Of a stretch of DNA of 20,138 nucleotides, positions 19,462-20,138 are shown one piece after another. The DNA comes from Folioceros fuciformis. Lineage: Eukaryota > Anthocerotophyta > Anthocerotopsida > Anthocerotales. Under the pieces are notes generated by a model. It searched no databases. It saw only the letters and a list, made by a program, of their open reading frames with translations, and had not been told where the DNA came from. The DNA lies in NCBI GenBank assembly GCA_049999805.1, contig JBNGIO010003070.1:1-20138 (forward strand), given 5' to 3'. How positions within the stretch are numbered: the stretch's first letter is position 1; each line of letters starts with the position of its first letter. The position numbers and the translations under genes are program-made.

Positions 19462-20138
19462 CGGCCTGGGTAGTGGGGGTATGTCAGCATCTCCGTACGA
19501 GAAATGTTTCACGCGCCTAGGGCAAGGCTTCAAGCTCGGATCAGGGTGTGTGCACATCATTCCGACATGCAGCAGAGAGGTGCTTGCGCAGCATCGAACT
19601 TGTCGTCCAGGGCTAGATCCGCCACGTTCAGGAGGGTGCCAGCCTCCTGCATCTGCCACACCCACTCCACCAGCTGAACTTCCAGCTTGGGAGTTTTGTT
19701 GCTGGAGGTGGCATGCCCCAGGAGACCTCCGACCTGGCCGTGGCCTTCCCTGCCAGTGCAATCTCCGGAGCCTTGTATCCCTTGGTTCCAGCTAAGCATG
19801 TCAAGGTGAGGTCCGTGGTCATGGTTTCCTCCACCAGGCGCGCCAAACCGAAGCCTTCCAACCGGCCTTCCATATCCGACATCACGTTGCTGGGCTTGAT
19901 GTCCCTCTGCAGTATGCATTTCTTCCACCCGGTGTGAATGTAAACCAGTGCCCCTGCAATCCCTCGGACAGTACGAAACCTCTCCGCATGGGTGTACAGC
20001 AGCCCCTTGTCGTAGTACAGGTGCCGATCCGGGTTATACTCGCACACGAGCAGGAGCTCGTTACCCTCCTGGCATCAGCCACGGAGATGCACCAGGTTCC
20101 CGTGCCGCAGCTGCCCTAAGCTCTTCAGCTCCGCCTTG
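19462..20138 (-). pseudogene. L-type lectin receptor-like kinase, decayed kinase domain (partial)
   Basis: The minus strand, entering from the window edge, reads through the kinase domain of a lectin receptor kinase. It starts KAELKSLGQLRHGNLVHLRG, then an in-frame TGA at 20075-20077 where the family has Trp. NELLLVCEYNPD, GALVYIHTGWKKCI, QRDIKPSNVM, GFGLARL and AGTKGYKAPEI follow. The catalytic HRD is QRD and the magnesium-binding DFG has become GFG. After SEV a frameshift and a deletion of about ten residues remove the SFG..LLE helix. Similarity resumes in a second frame (KLEVQLVEWVWQMQEAGTLL) and then, after another shift near 19570, in a third (LHVGMMCTHPDPSLKP, GDADIPPLP). One nonsense change, at least two frameshifts and two lost catalytic residues exclude an active kinase. 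The lectin and transmembrane parts, if any remain, lie beyond 20138. Confidence 0.9.

Noticed and set aside
18991-19761. 256-codon minus-strand frame as an intact gene
   Set aside because: Only about 36 residues (19569-19462) are kinase-like and they belong to the third frame of the pseudogene; the rest has no similarity.
1-20138. CRISPR arrays, operons, bacterial terminators, tRNA or rRNA genes
   Set aside because: The DNA is eukaryotic with spliced genes; no regularly spaced repeat array and no tRNA or rRNA sequence was recognised by eye.

Overview
The window is nuclear DNA from a land plant or close streptophyte relative. It carries interrupted genes with GT-AG introns, mostly about 80-230 bp long, for typical plant proteins: a COBRA-like GPI-anchored wall protein, a chloroplast adenylate kinase fused to DUF1995, a plant-type membralin, a NudC-domain protein and a decayed L-type lectin receptor kinase. 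The short introns and roughly balanced base composition would fit a compact bryophyte or lycophyte genome (a hornwort, for example). That placement is inference only. Family assignments come from reading translated exons against remembered family sequence patterns; no database was searched.

Layout. 1-945: no secure gene; holds a diverged tandem duplication of about 255 bp. 946-5521 (minus): adenylate kinase 5-type gene, with the AK domain on exons between 5521 and 3720 and the DUF1995 domain on exons between 2721 and about 1112. Its most striking feature is that the last AK exon is present twice (3994-3920 and 3833-3720). Both copies have intact acceptors in the same phase and different C-termini. 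5522-6314: divergent promoter region with a 77-bp tandem repeat. 6315-7134 (plus): complete five-exon NudC/CS-domain gene. 7514-11468 (minus): membralin gene, convergent with the NudC gene; all exons resolved except a short stretch between 10563 and 9870. 11469-13539: GC-rich upstream DNA, then an unassigned minus-strand open frame at 12512-12925. 13540-16250: repeat island, with a perfect 32-bp-arm hairpin directly beside a 2.6-kb segment bounded by 40-bp inverted repeats; inside are short tandem duplications and a plant retroelement-type primer-binding-site match. 16912-18776 (plus): complete six-exon COBRA-like gene, preceded by a 93-codon upstream ORF in a strong start context. 19462-20138 (minus): lectin receptor kinase pseudogene running off the window edge.

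The genes are mostly independent housekeeping or wall functions: plastid adenylate balance, ER-associated degradation, CS-domain chaperone activity and cellulose orientation. They do not form a pathway. The best candidate for something undescribed is the duplicated exon of the adenylate kinase gene. Choice of copy could switch the product between a stand-alone kinase and the kinase-DUF1995 fusion.
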